Shown: piece after piece, positions 33,348 to 42,009 of the stretch
Numbering within the stretch: position 1 is the stretch's first letter
Layout of the letters: each line of letters starts with the position of its first letter
Assembly: GCA_036502625.1 (NCBI GenBank)
Contig: DASXYG010000055.1
Span: 124,001-188,000, forward strand
Origin: DASXYG01 sp036502625
Lineage (GTDB): Bacteria > Actinomycetota > Actinomycetes > Streptosporangiales > Streptosporangiaceae
Direction of reading: 5' to 3'
DNA: 64,000 nucleotides
Position numbers and translations under genes: made by a program
The notes under the pieces: model-generated
Database searches by the model: none
The model's input: the letters and a program-made list of their open reading frames with translations, nothing else
Told to the model about the DNA's origin: nothing

Positions 33348-34691
33348 CCGCGGCCGCGGGAGGTGCACACCGAACCGCGCGCCGCCCTCCGGCGCGTGCC
33401 CGGCCTCCGCGCGGCCGCCGAGATGGACGGCCAGCCGGTCGACGATGGCCAGCCCGAATCCCGTGCCGGCGGGGCGCACCCCCCGGTAGCGCTGGTACAG
33501 CACCGACCGCTGGAACGCCACGCCGATGTCCTCCTCGGTGAGCCCCGGCCCGCTGTCGCGCACCTCGACCGTGGCGGCGCCCGCGTACGGCCGCAGGGCC
33601 AGGACCATGACGCCGCCCTCCGGCGTGACGCGCAGCGCGTTCTCCATGAGCCCGTCGACGATCTGCCGCAGCCGCCCGGGATCGGACCGCGTCTCGACGG
33701 GGCCGCCCGGCAGCTCCGCGCGCAGCGTGATCCCGGCGGCGGCGCAGCGCGGTGTCCAGGTGTCGGCGGCGTCGCGCAGCAGCGCGGTCAGGTCGACGGT
33801 GACCAGCGTGACGCGGAAGTCGTCGGCCTCGAGGCGGGCCAAGTCGAGCAGGTCGCCGATCAGCCGCTGCAGCCGGTCGGCCTCGCCGAGCATGAGCCGC
33901 CCGGCCGGCGCGACGTCGGCGTCCGTCGTGACGCCGTCGGCCAGCGCCTCCGCGAAGCCCTTGATCGCGGTGAGCGGTGTGCGCAGCTCGTGGGAGATGG
34001 ACAGCAGGAACTCGCGCTGCCGCCCCTCGCTGGCCGCCAGCGCCTGGGCCAGCGCGTTGACCGCCTCGGCGACCCGCGCCACCTCGGTCGGGCCCGCCGG
34101 GCGCACCCGGAAGTTCCGCTCGCCCGAGGCCAGCCGGTCCGCGCCCGCGGCCGTCTCGCGCAGCGGCCGGGCCAGCCGCCGCCCCAGCAGCGCGCCCGCG
34201 AGCAGCGCCGCGACCAGCCCGATGAGCGTCGCGAGCAGCACCCGGCGTACGAACTCGGCCTGCGGCCCGGCGGCCGACGCGGCCGGCTGGACCAGCACGG
34301 CGGCGCCGCCCACGGCCAGCGGGCGGCCCTCGACGAACGACCTGCGCCCGGCGACCGGCTCCACCCGCGAGACGGGCGCGCCGGCGAGCAGCGCCCGCCG
34401 GTCGCGCGCGGGCAGCGTGACCCGGCCGCGTACGCCGCCGTCCGGCAGATAGAGCACCAGCCGCGTGCCGGACTCGCGCAGCAGGCGGCGCACGCGCGGC
34501 GAGACGGTGCGCGCGGGCGCCAGCCCCGCGACGAGGTCGGCCTGGCGGCCGAGCTGGCGCCGCGCCTCGGTCTCCGCCGAGCTGCGGACCAGGCCGTACG
34601 TCACCGACGCCGCCACGACCAGGGACAGCACGGCGACGCCGACGGTGACGAGCGCGATCCAGAAGCCGAGGCCGCGGCGCGGGCCGGTCAT
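33345..34691 (-). CDS. Sensor histidine kinase
   Basis: This 448-aa protein has helix 1 at ~8-30, a ~130-residue extracytoplasmic part, helix 2 at ~148-170, a HAMP segment, the phospho-acceptor box LLSISHELRTPLTAIKGFAE (~238), N-box GLMENALRVTPEGG and G-boxes VEVRDSGPGLTEEDIG and TGFGLAIVDRLAVHLGG. ATG 34691 overlaps the response-regulator stop. It would phosphorylate that regulator; the signal is unknown. The extracytoplasmic part is Arg/Ala-rich without a recognised sensor fold. Confidence 0.93.
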   Translation of the reverse strand: MTGPRRGLGFWIALVTVGVAVLSLVVAASVTYGLVRSSAETEARRQLGRQADLVAGLAPARTVSPRVRRLLRESGTRLVLYLPDGGVRGRVTLPARDRRALLAGAPVSRVEPVAGRRSFVEGRPLAVGGAAVLVQPAASAAGPQAEFVRRVLLATLIGLVAALLAGALLGRRLARPLRETAAGADRLASGERNFRVRPAGPTEVARVAEAVNALAQALAASEGRQREFLLSISHELRTPLTAIKGFAEALADGVTTDADVAPAGRLMLGEADRLQRLIGDLLDLARLEADDFRVTLVTVDLTALLRDAADTWTPRCAAAGITLRAELPGGPVETRSDPGRLRQIVDGLMENALRVTPEGGVMVLALRPYAGAATVEVRDSGPGLTEEDIGVAFQRSVLYQRYRGVRPAGTGFGLAIVDRLAVHLGGRAEAGHAPEGGARFGVHLPRPR

Positions 34692-35380
34692 CCGGCGTCC
34701 GCGACGTAGCCGACGCCCCGCACCGTGCGGATCGGGCACGCCGCGCCGATCTTCGCGCGCACCTGCGCCACGTGCACGTCGACGGTGCGGCTGCCCATGC
34801 CGGCGTAGCCCCAGATCCGGGACAGCAACTGGTCGCGCGACAGCACCTGGCCCTCGTTGCGGAACAGGCACAGCAGGAGGTCGAACTCGGTGGCGGTGAG
34901 CGCGACGCCGGTGTCGCCGACGTACGCGCGGCGCCGCCGCGGGTCCAGGCGCACGTCTCCGACCGCGACCACGTCGGGCTCCGGCATCCGGCCGCGGCGG
35001 AGCACCGCCTTTACCCGGGCGACCAGCTCGCGCGGCGAGAACGGCTTGGTGAGGTAGTCGTCGCCGCCGAGCTCCAGCCCGAGGATGCGGTCCACCTCCT
35101 CGTCGCGCGCGGTGACGAACACGATCGGGGTGGGGTCGCCGTCGGCGCGCAGCTCCCGGCAGACGTCCATGCCGTCCATGTCCGGCAGCCGTACGTCGAG
35201 CACGATCGCGACGGGCCGCAGGCGGCGCGCGGCGTCCAGCCCGGCGCGCCCCTCGGCCTCCACCCGGACACCGAAGCCCTCGCGGGTGAGGTAGAGCCGC
35301 TGAAGATCGGCGATCGCCCGCTCGTCCTCGATGACCAGCACCAGGCCGCGTCCGGTGTCGCCGGGTGCGGGCTCGCTCAT
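34688..35380 (-). CDS. OmpR-family response regulator
   Basis: ATG 35380 opens a 230-aa protein. The receiver has the acidic pair VIEDERA (~15-20), phospho-acceptor Asp in VLDVRLPDMDGMD (~58), Thr in FVTARDE and Lys in LTKPFSPRELVARV. The winged-helix output domain reads VALTATEFDLLLCLFRNEGQ and then TVDVHVAQVRAKIG and VRGVGYVADAG. It pairs with the overlapping kinase gene and is divergent from the small secreted protein gene at 35563, a likely target. Confidence 0.95.
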   Translation of the reverse strand: MSEPAPGDTGRGLVLVIEDERAIADLQRLYLTREGFGVRVEAEGRAGLDAARRLRPVAIVLDVRLPDMDGMDVCRELRADGDPTPIVFVTARDEEVDRILGLELGGDDYLTKPFSPRELVARVKAVLRRGRMPEPDVVAVGDVRLDPRRRRAYVGDTGVALTATEFDLLLCLFRNEGQVLSRDQLLSRIWGYAGMGSRTVDVHVAQVRAKIGAACPIRTVRGVGYVADAG

Positions 35381-35464
35381 CGGCCGCCTCCTCGCCTTCG
35401 CGCGTACGGGTCCAGCCTGGCCCAAACCGCGCGGTGGTGCGGCATCGGCCCGTGCGGTGAGGCG

Positions 35465-35490
35465 ATTCCTGACATTCCTCGAACATTCCC
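35465..35490. promoter_or_regulatory. Direct repeats ACATTCC at 11-bp spacing, candidate response-regulator site
   Basis: ACATTCC occurs at 35473 and 35484, exactly 11 bp apart, with a further ATTCC at 35465. OmpR/PhoP-type regulators bind direct repeats at about one helical turn. The site is in the 182-bp region between the response-regulator gene and the divergent secreted-protein gene. Confidence 0.4.
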
Positions 35491-35562
35491 TTCGACGGAT
35501 CCTTACCCGCGCCCGGCATGCTGGCCGGAACCGATGGCGGTCACGCCGAAGAGGAGAGCGCA

Positions 35563-36030
35563 ATGCACAGGTGGAAGATCATCGCAGCCGGGACCGGCGC
35601 CGGCGTCCTGCTGCTCGGCGGCGGCGTCGCGTACGCGAGCACGGCGGGCCCGGGCACGGCCGCGAACGCCGCGGTCCCGGCCGCGGCCCAGTCCGCGAAG
35701 CCCGGCGCCAAGCAGCCGGGCGCGCGGCGGGCCCGGCCGCTGATCCGCCGTGCCGTGCACGGCACGTTCACGGTGCGGACCAAGAAGGGGTTCAGGACCG
35801 TCGAGGTGCAGCGCGGCTCCGTCACCGCGGTGTCCGGCGGCACCGTCACCGTGACGAGCAGGGACAAGCAGGCGCACCGCTACACGGTGAACGGCGACAC
35901 GCGGGTGCGGCTGGACAAGAAGAAGTCCGACCGGAGCCACATCGCGAAGGGGCTGCGCGTGTACGTGATCACCTCGCCGCAGCGCGGTACGTCCGTCGCG
36001 CGCGTGATCGTGCTGCGCCACCCCAAGTGA
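35563..36030 (+). CDS. Small secreted protein with beta-rich domain (DUF5666-like)
   Basis: ATG 35563 follows GAGGAG. The 155-aa product begins with a signal peptide (MHRWKIIAAGTGAGVLLLGG, cleavage probably after AYA or ASTA). A Pro/Ala/Lys linker and a C-terminal domain follow (GSVTAVSGGTVTVTSRDKQA, then YTVNGDTRVRLDKKK). The G-x-V-x-G-x-V-x-V-T and N-x-x-T pattern resembles DUF5666 OB-like modules. The product is strongly basic. It is divergent from the two-component genes and a plausible target, perhaps a wall-associated sensor ligand. Confidence 0.75.
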   Translation: MHRWKIIAAGTGAGVLLLGGGVAYASTAGPGTAANAAVPAAAQSAKPGAKQPGARRARPLIRRAVHGTFTVRTKKGFRTVEVQRGSVTAVSGGTVTVTSRDKQAHRYTVNGDTRVRLDKKKSDRSHIAKGLRVYVITSPQRGTSVARVIVLRHPK

Positions 36031-36076
36031 GAGCGGGCGGCGCCCGGCGCCGTCCGGCCCGCCGTACAGTATCCCC

Positions 36077-36724
36077 ATGAATGGCGAGGTTTCGCCGCTG
36101 GGACGCGGCGACGGTGGGGTACCCGACGGTCTGCGCGCGTCACACGCCGACCGCGACCGCGTCGTCGACCTCCTCCGGGTCGCCGCCGGCGACGGCCGGC
36201 TGACCTCCGAGGAGCTCGACCAGCGGCTGGAGCTCGCGCTGAACGCCCGTACGTACGGCGAGCTCGCGGCGCTGACCACCGACCTCCCCGCCGCGCCGGG
36301 CACGGCTGCGGCGCCCGCGCCGGCGAAGGACGTCGTGCTCATCAGCACCCGCTCCGGCAGCGCGCGGCGTGACGGCCGCTGGACCGTGCCGCGCCGCATC
36401 GAAGTGCGGGTCAGGAGCGGCAGCGTGAAGCTGGACCTCACCGAGGCCGTGCTCACCCATCCCGTGCTGGAGATCGACGCCGAGGTCGGCAGCGGGTCGC
36501 TGGCCGTGATCACCCGGCCCGGTGTCGTCGTCGACGCCGACGACGTCGAGGTGCGCAGCGGCAGCGTGCGGGCGAAGTCGCCGTGGAACTCCCGTGTCCC
36601 CGTGACCCTGCGCATCCACGTCTCCGGCAAGGTGGGCAGCGGCCACATCTCGGTCCGCCCGCCGTACCGGTCGTTCTGGCAGTGGCTGACGCGCCGCCCC
36701 CGCCGCTACGCCGAGTACCGCTGA
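36077..36724 (+). CDS. DUF1707 SHOCT-like domain protein
   Basis: This 215-aa protein has an N-terminal DUF1707 domain (RASHADRDRVVDLLRVAAGD, GRLTSEELDQRLELALNA, then YGELAALTTDLP) and a C-terminal repeated-strand part (VRSGSVKLDLTEAV, VGSGSLAVITRPG, VRSGSVRAKSPW, VGSGHISVRPP) that resembles the DUF2154/DUF4097 type. TACAGT lies 6 nt before ATG 36077, suggesting a leaderless start. DUF1707 proteins are common in actinomycetes and usually linked to envelope or regulatory functions; no enzyme activity is known. Confidence 0.85.
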   Translation: MNGEVSPLGRGDGGVPDGLRASHADRDRVVDLLRVAAGDGRLTSEELDQRLELALNARTYGELAALTTDLPAAPGTAAAPAPAKDVVLISTRSGSARRDGRWTVPRRIEVRVRSGSVKLDLTEAVLTHPVLEIDAEVGSGSLAVITRPGVVVDADDVEVRSGSVRAKSPWNSRVPVTLRIHVSGKVGSGHISVRPPYRSFWQWLTRRPRRYAEYR

Positions 36725-36740
36725 GGGCCCGGACCGCGGG

Positions 36741-37367
36741 TCACGAGACGGGGGTACGGGCGGCCGCGCGTGCGCCGTCGAGGACGAGGTCGACCACACG
36801 GTCGGAGAATTGCGCCGGGTCGTCCGCGATTTCCGCGACCCGCGTTTCCGGTGCCATCAGAATGTGGTTCACAATGGCGCCCGCGAGGCCGTCCATCACC
36901 ATTCCCGGTGACGTTCCCGGGGGCAGCTCGCCGCGTTCGACGGCGGACAGGATGATCTTGCGGCCCTTGGCGATGATCGACTTCCGCGAGGTGTCCATCG
37001 CGGCGCCGAGGACGTCCGGATAGACCTTGGCCTCGAGCTGCGCGCGCAGGAACGCCAGGCCGTGGCGCCCGGCGTAGCGGCGGGTGAGGCTCTCGGCCAC
37101 CGAACGCAGGTCGTCGCGGATGGGGCCGGTGACCGGTTTCCTACGCGGCAGCCGCAGGGTCTCGATCGCCTCGACGATGAGGTCCTGTTTCGACGGCCAG
37201 CGCCGGTAGAGCGCGGCCTTTCCGACTTTCGCGCGGCGGGCGACCGCGTCGAAAGTGAATCCCGCCCAGCCGACCTCCGAATAGATCTCCAGCGTCGCCT
37301 CGATGGCGCGGCGCTCGATGTCGGGGTCCGGCGGGCGCCCGGGCCCTGAGCCACTGGTGGACGTCAC
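36741..37367 (-). CDS. TetR-family regulator
   Basis: GTG 37367 is chosen (208 aa) because CAAAAT lies 7 nt upstream as a leaderless -10 box; a further in-frame GTG is at 37397. The helix-turn-helix is at ~25-60 (FTFDAVARRAKVGKAALYRR, then WPSKQDLIVEAIE) and the C-terminal domain has the TetR_C-like GLAFLRAQLEAKVYPDV. The gene follows the MFS gene by 36 nt on the same strand and probably controls it through the inverted repeats near 38822-38856. Confidence 0.9.
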   Translation of the reverse strand: MTSTSGSGPGRPPDPDIERRAIEATLEIYSEVGWAGFTFDAVARRAKVGKAALYRRWPSKQDLIVEAIETLRLPRRKPVTGPIRDDLRSVAESLTRRYAGRHGLAFLRAQLEAKVYPDVLGAAMDTSRKSIIAKGRKIILSAVERGELPPGTSPGMVMDGLAGAIVNHILMAPETRVAEIADDPAQFSDRVVDLVLDGARAAARTPVS

Positions 37368-37403
37368 GCGCCCGATTTTGCCACAGTGCGTCACCAACTC
37401 CGG

Positions 37404-38792
37404 TCATACGCGGGATACGCCGGCCGGCTTCGCGTCACCGCCCTTGGAGACGGACTCCAGCGACACGCCCGTCGTGTCGCGGGCGAGCAGCGTGAGGATC
37501 GCGACCAGCGCCGACGCGGCCGCGATCGTCGCCCACACCGAGCCGAACCCGAAGTGGTCCAGCATGAACAGCAGCACGAACGGGGCGATCGCGCCGCCGA
37601 CGTGGCCACCGCCGTTGGCCAGCGACACCCCCGCCGTACGGCCGCGGGTCGGGAAGTGCTCGGCGGTGAGCAGGTACATCTGCGACTGCGCCGCGCCGAT
37701 CTTGAGCTGGTACAGGAAGTACATGACGGCGATCGGCACCACCTCGGGCTGGAACGCGACCCACGCCCAGCCCAGCGCCGCGATGAACGCGAACAGCGCG
37801 CCGACGTACTTCCGGGGGAACCGGTCGGCGATGTACGGGGCCAGCACCGAGCCGATGATCAGGCCCGCGCTCGAACCGAGCGTCATCTGGATGCTGTGCT
37901 TCAGGTCGAAGCCGTGCTCGGTGATCAGCGTGACGCCGAGCCCGAGGAACCCGTAGTCGCCGATGTACAGGACGAACCAGAGCACGAAGAACAGCAGCGT
38001 CCAGCGGAAGACGGGGCGCTTGAAGATCACCAGGATGCTGCGGTCCTTCGCGTCCTCGGGCGCCGTCTCCGGGATCTCGGGCACCGGGGGGAGCTCCGCG
38101 CCGGTGGTCCTGCGTACGCGCTCCTCCGCGGCGGCGATCACCGCCTCGGCCTCGTCCGCACGGCCGGTGACGGCGAGCCAGCGCGGCGACTCCGGCAGCA
38201 GCTTGAACGCCAGCGCGAACGCGACCGTGCCGGCCGCCGGGATGACGAGCAGCACCCGCCAGCCCCAGGTGAACGTGGGCAGCAGGACGAGCGAGATGAA
38301 CGGCACGGTCGCGGTGCCGATCATGGCGGGCAGCGCGACCAGGGAGATGTACCGGCCGCGCCGGTCCGCCGGCGCGATCTCGCTGACGTACGTGCTGAAC
38401 ACCGCGAGCGTGGCGCCGATGCCCATGCCGGAGACGAACCGCGCGATGCCGAAGAACGTCATGTCCCCGGCGAGCGCGGTGCCCAGCGAGCCGACGCCGT
38501 ACATCAGCGCGCCGGCCAGCAGCCCCGCCCGCCGTCCCAGCCGGTCGGAGACCACGGCGTTGACGGCGCCGCCCGCGATGTAGCCCCACAGCCCGCCGCT
38601 GAGCACGAACGCCGCGGCGGCCTTGTCCGCCTGGAGGTCCTCCAGCACCCGCGGCAGCGCGTAGCCGATGTTGCCGATGTCGAAGTACGCGAAGAAGTAT
38701 CCGATTCCGACGACGAGGAAGACCGCTCGCCGGTAGGGCCAGATGGGCAGGCGGTCAAGCCGTGCGGAGAGCAGGGCCGAGCGGTGGTCCAT
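37404..38792 (-). CDS. MFS transporter, sugar-porter-like
   Basis: This 462-aa protein has twelve predicted helices and sugar-porter type marks: SDRLGRRAGLLAGALMYGVG after helix 2, PADRRGRYISLVALPAMIGT, PESPRWLAVTGRADEAEAVI after helix 6 and ADRFPRKYVGAL in the second half. Family members take up sugars, inositol, aromatic acids or metabolites with protons. No catabolic enzymes adjoin it, so the cargo is open. ATG 38792 has AGGA 8 nt upstream. Confidence 0.88.
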   Translation of the reverse strand: MDHRSALLSARLDRLPIWPYRRAVFLVVGIGYFFAYFDIGNIGYALPRVLEDLQADKAAAAFVLSGGLWGYIAGGAVNAVVSDRLGRRAGLLAGALMYGVGSLGTALAGDMTFFGIARFVSGMGIGATLAVFSTYVSEIAPADRRGRYISLVALPAMIGTATVPFISLVLLPTFTWGWRVLLVIPAAGTVAFALAFKLLPESPRWLAVTGRADEAEAVIAAAEERVRRTTGAELPPVPEIPETAPEDAKDRSILVIFKRPVFRWTLLFFVLWFVLYIGDYGFLGLGVTLITEHGFDLKHSIQMTLGSSAGLIIGSVLAPYIADRFPRKYVGALFAFIAALGWAWVAFQPEVVPIAVMYFLYQLKIGAAQSQMYLLTAEHFPTRGRTAGVSLANGGGHVGGAIAPFVLLFMLDHFGFGSVWATIAAASALVAILTLLARDTTGVSLESVSKGGDAKPAGVSRV

Positions 38793-38821
38793 GCGTCCAT
38801 TCCTGGGGGGTGGGGGACGGC

Positions 38822-38856
38822 TTTACCTCGAGTAAATACGGACCGCATTCGTCCGT
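38822..38856. promoter_or_regulatory. Two adjacent inverted repeats upstream of the MFS gene
   Basis: ACGGAC, 7 bp, GTCCGT (38838-38856) and TTTAC, CTCGA, GTAAA (38822-38836) stand side by side 30-64 nt before the MFS start. Both are perfect in their arms. The layout fits repressor sites over a promoter; the TetR protein encoded downstream is the best candidate binder. Confidence 0.45.
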
Positions 38857-38962
38857 TACGGAAGCTACAAGCCCCCGGTTCCCCCGTCAATACCAAGATC
38901 ACCCCAACATCCGAGACAGCAGGGTCCACATCGTGGACCACTCATCCGGGAGGCCCGCGCGG

Positions 38963-41629
38963 CTACAGGAGGCCGAGGGCGTCGGCGGCGCGGATGGCGT
39001 CGCGGCGGGTCGTGACGCCGAGCTTGCGGTAGACCGCGCGCAGGTGGGTCTTGACCGTGTTCACCGAGACCACCAGGGACTCCGCGATCTCGGTGTTGGT
39101 CATGTGGGACGGCAGGAACCGCAGCACGGCGAGCTCGGCCCGGGTCAGCGGCTCGTCGCCCACGGTCGCGTGCGCCGCGGCCCCGCGCCGCTCCCCGGCC
39201 GCGGGCCGCAGGTCGAAGCGGCGCAGCAGCTCGCGCCGTACCCGGTCGCGCCCCGCGTCCGCCGGCTTCACCATGGTGACCAGCGCGCGCAGCGGCGCCC
39301 CGCACGCGATCAGCACCCCGTACGCCGCCTCCGCCTCCACCAGCCCGAGCGCCTCCCCGAGCAGCCGCGCGGCATCCTCCCCCGCACGCAACCGCCCGTA
39401 CGCCGCCGCGGCGATGGCCAGCGCCCCCGCCCGCTCCCCGGCCCCCACGTACGGGCCCTCCGCAGCCGCGCCCGCCCGGCCCCGCTCGTGCACGGCCGCT
39501 CCCCGCCCGCCGCTCCCGCGCGCCTCCACGACCACCGGCTCGGCGGGCGCGGGCTCGGCCTCTGTGATGATCGCGGCTACCGCGTCGAGGGCCGCGCGCG
39601 GTTCGTCCGCCTGGAGGAGGACGCGGCCCAGGAGCAGCGCCGCCGGGGCGGACGGCGGCCCGGACACGCCGCCGGTCAGGGTGCGCGCCAGCTCGCGGGC
39701 GCGCGGCATGTCACCGGAGCGCTGGGCCAGCTCGACCAGGGCCCCCGCGCGCAGCGACGCGCCGTACGGCCCGAGCTCCGCGCCCGCGATCTCCTCAAGC
39801 GCGGCCCGCGCCCGGTCGAGGTCCCCGAGCGCGATGGCCGCGCGCGCCCACACCACCCCCGCGAGCCCCGACGCGCACGGCTCGCCCGGCAGCGCGGCGG
39901 CCGTGCCGTCGAGGTCCCGTACGGCCTCCTCCGCCGCGCGCGGATCATCACGCTCCAGGCACACCCACGCGCGGGCGAGCGCCAGCGGCCACGGCGCGCC
40001 CCCGACCGCGGCGATCATCCGCTCCGCCGCGCCCAGATCCCGCCGCCAGGCCAGCACGAGCGCCCCCCACGCCCGCGCCCGGTCCGCCAGCCCCCCGGCA
40101 TCGCCCGCCGCCCCGGCCGCGTCCGCGAACGCCGCGGCGGCCGCCCGCGACTCCCCCAGCCAGGCCCACCGCAGCCCCGTGAAGAACGCGTACTCCCCCC
40201 ACGCCCGCACCACCGCGGGCTCCACACCCCCCTCGGTGACGGTCTCCGCGACGGTCGCGTCCGGGGGCCGCCCCTCGCTGAGGCGCACCGCGAGTTCCAT
40301 CGTGGCGTGCTTGGCCTGGAGGAGGGGTGTGCGCGCGTCATCCCGTACGGCGGCCAGGTGGTGGCGGGCGCCCGCGGTGTCCCCCGCGAACAGCCGCGCG
40401 GTCGCCCGTACGATGCCCGCGGCATCGGGGTCCACGGGCAGCTCCGCGAGAAGCGACTCCAGGTGGGCCGGGCCGTGGGCCATCGCGATCGTGAGGCCCG
40501 TGTCGAGCAGGACGTGCTCCGTACGGCCTGGGTCGCCGGTGCGGGCCGCCGCGCGTACCGCCTCGGTGCCGTCGCCGTGCGCGGCGTACCACTCCGCCGC
40601 GGTGCGCAGCAGCTCCGTACGGCGGTCCGAGGCGAGGGCGTCCGCACCGCGGGCGGCCAGGGCGGCGGCCACCGGGGCGCGGCAGCGCGACCGCCCCTCC
40701 CCGGCATGCAGCAATCCGTCGTCGGCGAGCTCGCGCAGCAGCGCGGGCGCGTCGGCACGGCCGGTCAGCGCGACGGCCAGGTCCCCGGTCAGCCGGTCGG
40801 CCACGGACAGCTCGGCGAGCAGTGCCCGCGCCCCGGGCCGTACGTCGAGCACCTCCTCGTCCACGTACGCGAGCAGCACCCCGGACGCCGCACCGTCATC
40901 CACGTACAGCCGCATCGCGGCCATCCAGCCGTCCGTGGCGGCCATGAGCCCGGCGGGACCGGTGCCGGACGCGCCCGTCAGCTCCAGGTACGCGGCGGCC
41001 TCGGACGCGTCGCAGGCCAGGTCGGCGGTCGTCAGCTCGGACAGGTCGCCCGCGACGTGCAGGCGGGCCAGGCGCAGCCGGGGGCGGCGGCGGGCGAGGA
41101 GGATCAGCCGCAGCCGCGGCGGCGCGTGGGCGATCAGGTGGTCAAGCGGCGCCAGGCTCGCGGCGGACAGCGCGTCCGCCTCGTCCACGACCAGCACCAC
41201 GGGCCGCTCGGCCCGCGCGACCGCCGCCGCCAACGCCCGGTCGCCCACGGCGTCGGGCTCGCCGGGCTCCCTGGCGCCGGGCACCGCCGCGCCCCGCAGC
41301 GCGGCGGCCCATCCGGCGTCCACTCCGGCCAGCGCCGCACGGACCCCCGTGCGTACGCGCTCCGCGTCGTCGGACGCGTCCGCGGTCAGCCAGGCGACGT
41401 CGCAGTCGCCGACGCGGGCGGCCCAGCTCGCGCAGGCGGTCGTCTTCCCCGACCCGGCGAGCGCGTGGACCAGGGTGACCCGGCGGCGGACGGCCGCGGC
41501 GAACGCGGCGTCCAGGCGCGGCCGGGCCAACAGCGGGAACCGCGGCCGCGGCACGCGGGTCCGGTCGGCGAGCAGCGGATCGGAACGGAACGGCCGCGCG
41601 GCTCCGCGCGGCCGGGTCGCAGTACGCAC
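38963..41629 (-). CDS. LuxR/MalT-like ATPase transcriptional activator
   Basis: This ~888-aa protein has a P-loop HALAGSGKTTACASW (~55), a Walker B-like VVLVVDEADAL (~150), a long Ala/Arg-rich helical TPR-like middle and a C-terminal LuxR helix-turn-helix (LTRAELAVLRFLPSHMTNTE, then VSVNTVKTHLRAVYRKLGV). GTG 41629 follows GGGGGGAC and is chosen over the ATG at 41686. MalT-type regulators bind ATP and an inducer before DNA. Its target may be the divergent small gene at 41800 or its own promoter. Confidence 0.88.
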   Translation of the reverse strand: MRTATRPRGAARPFRSDPLLADRTRVPRPRFPLLARPRLDAAFAAAVRRRVTLVHALAGSGKTTACASWAARVGDCDVAWLTADASDDAERVRTGVRAALAGVDAGWAAALRGAAVPGAREPGEPDAVGDRALAAAVARAERPVVLVVDEADALSAASLAPLDHLIAHAPPRLRLILLARRRPRLRLARLHVAGDLSELTTADLACDASEAAAYLELTGASGTGPAGLMAATDGWMAAMRLYVDDGAASGVLLAYVDEEVLDVRPGARALLAELSVADRLTGDLAVALTGRADAPALLRELADDGLLHAGEGRSRCRAPVAAALAARGADALASDRRTELLRTAAEWYAAHGDGTEAVRAAARTGDPGRTEHVLLDTGLTIAMAHGPAHLESLLAELPVDPDAAGIVRATARLFAGDTAGARHHLAAVRDDARTPLLQAKHATMELAVRLSEGRPPDATVAETVTEGGVEPAVVRAWGEYAFFTGLRWAWLGESRAAAAAFADAAGAAGDAGGLADRARAWGALVLAWRRDLGAAERMIAAVGGAPWPLALARAWVCLERDDPRAAEEAVRDLDGTAAALPGEPCASGLAGVVWARAAIALGDLDRARAALEEIAGAELGPYGASLRAGALVELAQRSGDMPRARELARTLTGGVSGPPSAPAALLLGRVLLQADEPRAALDAVAAIITEAEPAPAEPVVVEARGSGGRGAAVHERGRAGAAAEGPYVGAGERAGALAIAAAAYGRLRAGEDAARLLGEALGLVEAEAAYGVLIACGAPLRALVTMVKPADAGRDRVRRELLRRFDLRPAAGERRGAAAHATVGDEPLTRAELAVLRFLPSHMTNTEIAESLVVSVNTVKTHLRAVYRKLGVTTRRDAIRAADALGLL

Positions 41630-41799
41630 AGTGATGTCCCCCCGGGCACCGGCCGACCCCCATCGGCCGGTATCACGCCAGCTCACGTGGTAGCCGGCGC
41701 GGCGCTGTCATACCCCGGGGGCGGCGGTGTCACCCCGCACGGGTGACCCGCCGCGTCCGGCGGGCGTGCCAGCGTGGGAGGCCCACGGAGGGAGACGCG

Positions 41800-42003
41800 A
41801 TGCCGCTGCCACGCCGCCCCCTCATCCGCTGCACCATGACGGGCGGACCGTCGCCCGCACCGCGCGGCGCGGGCGACGACCAGGTCGCCGCCCTGCGCGC
41901 GCTCGCCGGCCTCCGGGAGAACGGCCGGCTCACGGACCGGGAGTTCGCGGTGCTCGCCGTGCGCGTGCTGGCCGGCCCGCCGGTGGCCGCGCCGTACGGG
42001 TGA
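41800..42003 (+). CDS. Small SHOCT-domain protein
   Basis: ATG 41800 follows GGAGGGAG with good spacing. The 67-aa product ends in a SHOCT-like module (VAALRALAGLRENGRLTDRE, then FAVLAVRVLAG), a short helical hairpin usually appended to other proteins. A free-standing SHOCT peptide is likely a small interaction module. It is divergent from the LuxR/MalT-like gene. Confidence 0.6.
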   Translation: MPLPRRPLIRCTMTGGPSPAPRGAGDDQVAALRALAGLRENGRLTDREFAVLAVRVLAGPPVAAPYG

Positions 42004-42009
42004 GGCCGG

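Noticed and set aside
36741..41746. Long forward frames (548 and 994 codons) over 37386-41746
   Set aside because: They are antisense shadows of the MFS, LuxR and TetR genes, made of Arg/Asp/Gln-rich sequence without protein-like character.
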